Shown one piece after another: positions 3,603 through 5,584 of a stretch of 5,584 nucleotides of DNA (position 1 is the first letter of the stretch; each line of letters opens with the position of its first letter). The notes below the pieces were generated by a model. That model did not search any database. It had not been told where the DNA came from and saw only the letters and a program-made list of their open reading frames with translations. This stretch comes from Chloroflexota bacterium (GTDB lineage Bacteria > Chloroflexota > Dehalococcoidia > Lucifugimonadales > Australimonadaceae): NCBI GenBank assembly GCA_026713505.1, contig JAPOOH010000032.1:1-5584 (forward strand). Reading direction: 5' to 3'. Made by a program: the position numbers and the translations under genes.

Positions 3603-5584
3603 GTGCCGGACTTCAGGGTCATCGGCCACCCGGCTGGCAGGACGGAGGGGCGGGACAAAACGACGGGCAACGCCCTGTACGCGTTCGACGTCTGCCCTCC
3701 GGGCACGCTCTGGGCGAAGGCACTGCGCAGTCCCTACCCCGCCGCCCGCATCAGGAGCATCGACGTCTCCCGTGCCGAGGCGCTTCCCGGCGTCCATGCG
3801 GTGTTGACCGGCGCCGACGTCGCGGGCCGGTTTCAGGGACGCCAGGTGCGTGACGTGCCGCTGCTGGCCCAGGATGTCGTCCGCTTTGCAGGGGAGAAGG
3901 TTGCGGTCGTCGCTGCGGACGAAGAGGAAACGGCACAGCGGGCCGTGGGCATGATCGCCGTCGAGTACGAAGAAATGGAGCCGCTGCTGGACGCGCAGGA
4001 AGCGATGCAGCCCGGAGCGCGCCTCATCCATCCCGGCATGGGAACGTACGAAGGCTTCCGCCGCCCTCCGCCGCAGCCGTCCAACGCGTTCTTCAGCGCG
4101 ACGTTCGGCATCGGCGACGTGGACACGGGATTCGCCGAGGCTGACCTGATCTTCGAGGACGAGTACCGCTGTGCAAGGACGCACCCGGCATTCTTCGAGC
4201 CACGCTGCTGCGTCGTCTCTATCGAAGACGACGGTCGCGCGCACGTCTGGTCGTCCAACAAGACGCCGTTCGGACTCAGGCAGGCGCTCGCCCTCGCGGT
4301 TGGCGTTGATGAGGGGGCGATCGTTGTACATCCCGTGCACGTCGGAGGCGATTTCGGGTCGAAGACCGCGCCGTTCGACGAACCGTTGGCCTACCTTCTT
4401 TCCGTCAGGACGGGCCGTCCGGTGAAGATGGTCATGGACCAGGTGGAAGAGCTCGGCGCAGGCAATCCGAAGCATGCCGCCGTGATGCGCGTCAGGACCG
4501 GCGTCACGCGCGACGGTATGATCACGGCCCACTTACAGGAGATGTATTTCGACAGCGGGGCGTACGCCGGGCTGATGCCGCTGGGCGCGCTGGCAGGCGT
4601 TGACCGCATCGCGGCGAACTGGCACATCCCTAACGCCCGCTTCGACCAACATCACGTCTACACGAACAACCTGCCGGGCGGCTACATGCGCGGCCCCGGC
4701 GAAGTGCAGGGCTCCTTCGCGATGGAGTCCCACCTGGACGAGGTCGCGCGACGCATCGGCATGGACCCGCTGGAGTTCCGTATGAGGAACATCCTTCGCG
4801 ACGGCCAACGCACCCCGATGAACGAGCTGTTCGCCGAGGTGCGCGCCCAGGAAACGCTCTTGGCAGCTGTCGAACGGAGCGGCTACGGCGGACCGGAACG
4901 CCCCGGTACGGGCGTGGGCATCGCGATGTGCGCGCGCCCTGCGGGCGGCGGCGAGTCCTACGCTGAGGTTGTCCTCAACTCCGACGCCTCGGTCGTCGTC
5001 AGGACGCCGATCTTCGAGCCGGGGACAGGCGCCTACACCATGTTCGCGCAGGTCGCCGCCGAAACACTTGGTGTGGATGTCGGCAGCGTGGACGTGCAGG
5101 TATGGGACACCGACGCTGTCCCCTTCGATTCAGGCGTCGCGGGTAGCCGGACGACGCGCATGGCGATACCAGCCGTGCACCAGGCTGCGGAGTCCGCCCT
5201 TGAGGCCCTACTCCGGGCTGCATCAGCGCAGACCGGCTGGCCAATAGAGGAACTGACCAGCCGAGACGGTCGCATCCACAGTGGCAGTGGCGGGTCGATA
5301 TCCTGGGTGAGCGTCGTTGAAGCCGCCAAAGTGCCGATCAGTGGCAGGGGCCACTCGCAGGTGACCGGACAACCGGAGCACACCGCCTTCGCAGCACAGG
5401 TCGCTGAAGTGGAGGTGGATCAGGAGACCGGCGAGGTCACTGTCCTTCGCTTCACGACCGCTCACGACGTTGGCACGATCATCAATCCCACCGCCCACCA
5501 GGGGCAGATCAACGGTGCGGTTGTCATGGGGCTCGGTTACGCGCTACAGGAAGAGTTGTTGACGGACGCAGGCAGGGTCACGAC
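3603..5584 (+). CDS. Xanthine dehydrogenase/aldehyde oxidase family molybdopterin-binding large subunit (3' truncated by window edge)
   Basis: An uninterrupted GTG-started frame of 660 codons runs off the right edge. I translated it codon by codon and found no stop. The start MPDFRVIGHPAGRTEGRDKTTGNALYAFD is the normal N-terminus of molybdenum hydroxylase large subunits. In order: the a/b hammerhead domain (about 19-127, with LRSPYPAARIRSID and ALPGVHAVLTGADV); first Moco-binding domain (about 145-385) with GGDFGSK (248-254) and the active-site loop GGYMRGPGE (359-367, R363); second Moco domain with EPGTGAYT (472-479), DTDAVPFDSGVAGSRTT (502-518) and GQINGAVVMGLGYALQEE (634-651). Such subunits are usually about 750-790 aa, so roughly 100 residues, including the catalytic GxGE glutamate, are missing. 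The family hydroxylates aldehydes, purines or N-heteroaromatics, or oxidises CO. The loop lacks the AYRCSFR signature of aerobic CO dehydrogenase. The 2-bp gap to the LigJ-like gene indicates an operon. FeS and FAD partner subunits are not in the window. Confidence 0.92.
   Translation, partial: MPDFRVIGHPAGRTEGRDKTTGNALYAFDVCPPGTLWAKALRSPYPAARIRSIDVSRAEALPGVHAVLTGADVAGRFQGRQVRDVPLLAQDVVRFAGEKVAVVAADEEETAQRAVGMIAVEYEEMEPLLDAQEAMQPGARLIHPGMGTYEGFRRPPPQPSNAFFSATFGIGDVDTGFAEADLIFEDEYRCARTHPAFFEPRCCVVSIEDDGRAHVWSSNKTPFGLRQALALAVGVDEGAIVVHPVHVGGDFGSKTAPFDEPLAYLLSVRTGRPVKMVMDQVEELGAGNPKHAAVMRVRTGVTRDGMITAHLQEMYFDSGAYAGLMPLGALAGVDRIAANWHIPNARFDQHHVYTNNLPGGYMRGPGEVQGSFAMESHLDEVARRIGMDPLEFRMRNILRDGQRTPMNELFAEVRAQETLLAAVERSGYGGPERPGTGVGIAMCARPAGGGESYAEVVLNSDASVVVRTPIFEPGTGAYTMFAQVAAETLGVDVGSVDVQVWDTDAVPFDSGVAGSRTTRMAIPAVHQAAESALEALLRAASAQTGWPIEELTSRDGRIHSGSGGSISWVSVVEAAKVPISGRGHSQVTGQPEHTAFAAQVAEVEVDQETGEVTVLRFTTAHDVGTIINPTAHQGQINGAVVMGLGYALQEELLTDAGRVT

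Noticed and set aside
3597..4532. Long minus-strand open frame (311 aa) opposite the molybdoenzyme gene
   Set aside because: It lies entirely antisense to a clear, family-conserved gene in high-GC DNA. Its product is Arg/His-rich with no recognisable domain, which is the normal shadow effect.
3603..5584. Aerobic CO dehydrogenase large subunit (coxL)
   Set aside because: The active-site loop is GYMRGPGE, without the form I AYRCSFR or form II AYRGAGR signature, so only the broader molybdenum hydroxylase family is supported.

Overview
The window is GC-rich bacterial DNA with every supportable gene on the + strand. It reads like a piece of a metagenomic or draft contig. The gene mix is a zeta-crystallin-type quinone reductase, a membrane-anchored DM13 protein, a LigJ-like amidohydrolase-superfamily enzyme and a xanthine-dehydrogenase-family molybdoenzyme. 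Together with intergenic repeats of the 'TCATCTTGAGCGAAGC' type, this would fit an environmental Chloroflexota lineage (Dehalococcoidia/SAR202-like). That assignment is inference from gene content and style; nothing in the window proves it.

Layout: (1) about 1-122, a degraded-looking left edge that holds what should be the Shine-Dalgarno, start codon and first ~14 codons of the first gene. (2) 123-1049, the body of an NADPH:quinone oxidoreductase-like MDR protein. (3) 1050-1267, an intergenic stretch with two small hairpins and a dispersed-repeat-like segment. (4) 1268-2050, a signal-anchored protein with a strikingly methionine-rich linker and a C-terminal DM13 domain. (5) 2051-2544, about 500 bp without a convincing gene but rich in small repeats: an 8-bp inverted repeat bracketing 64 bp, a GNRA-capped hairpin, three perfect 10-bp tandem repeats, and a GC-rich hairpin region followed by a likely -10 element. 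(6) 2545-3600, an amidohydrolase most like 4-oxalomesaconate hydratase (LigJ). (7) 3603 to the right edge, 660 codons of a molybdopterin-binding large subunit of the xanthine dehydrogenase/aldehyde oxidase family, cut off before its C-terminus.

The last two genes are 2 bp apart and almost certainly form an operon. The combination suggests catabolism of an aromatic or N-heterocyclic acid: a Mo enzyme hydroxylates the substrate, and a LigJ-type hydratase/hydrolase/decarboxylase acts on the substrate or a ring-opened product. The substrate cannot be read from the sequence. I see no CRISPR array, tRNA, rRNA, transposase or complete mobile element. Most of the window is ordinary metabolic DNA; the best items for follow-up are the Met-rich DM13 protein, the 10-bp triple repeat and the LigJ-like/Mo-hydroxylase operon.
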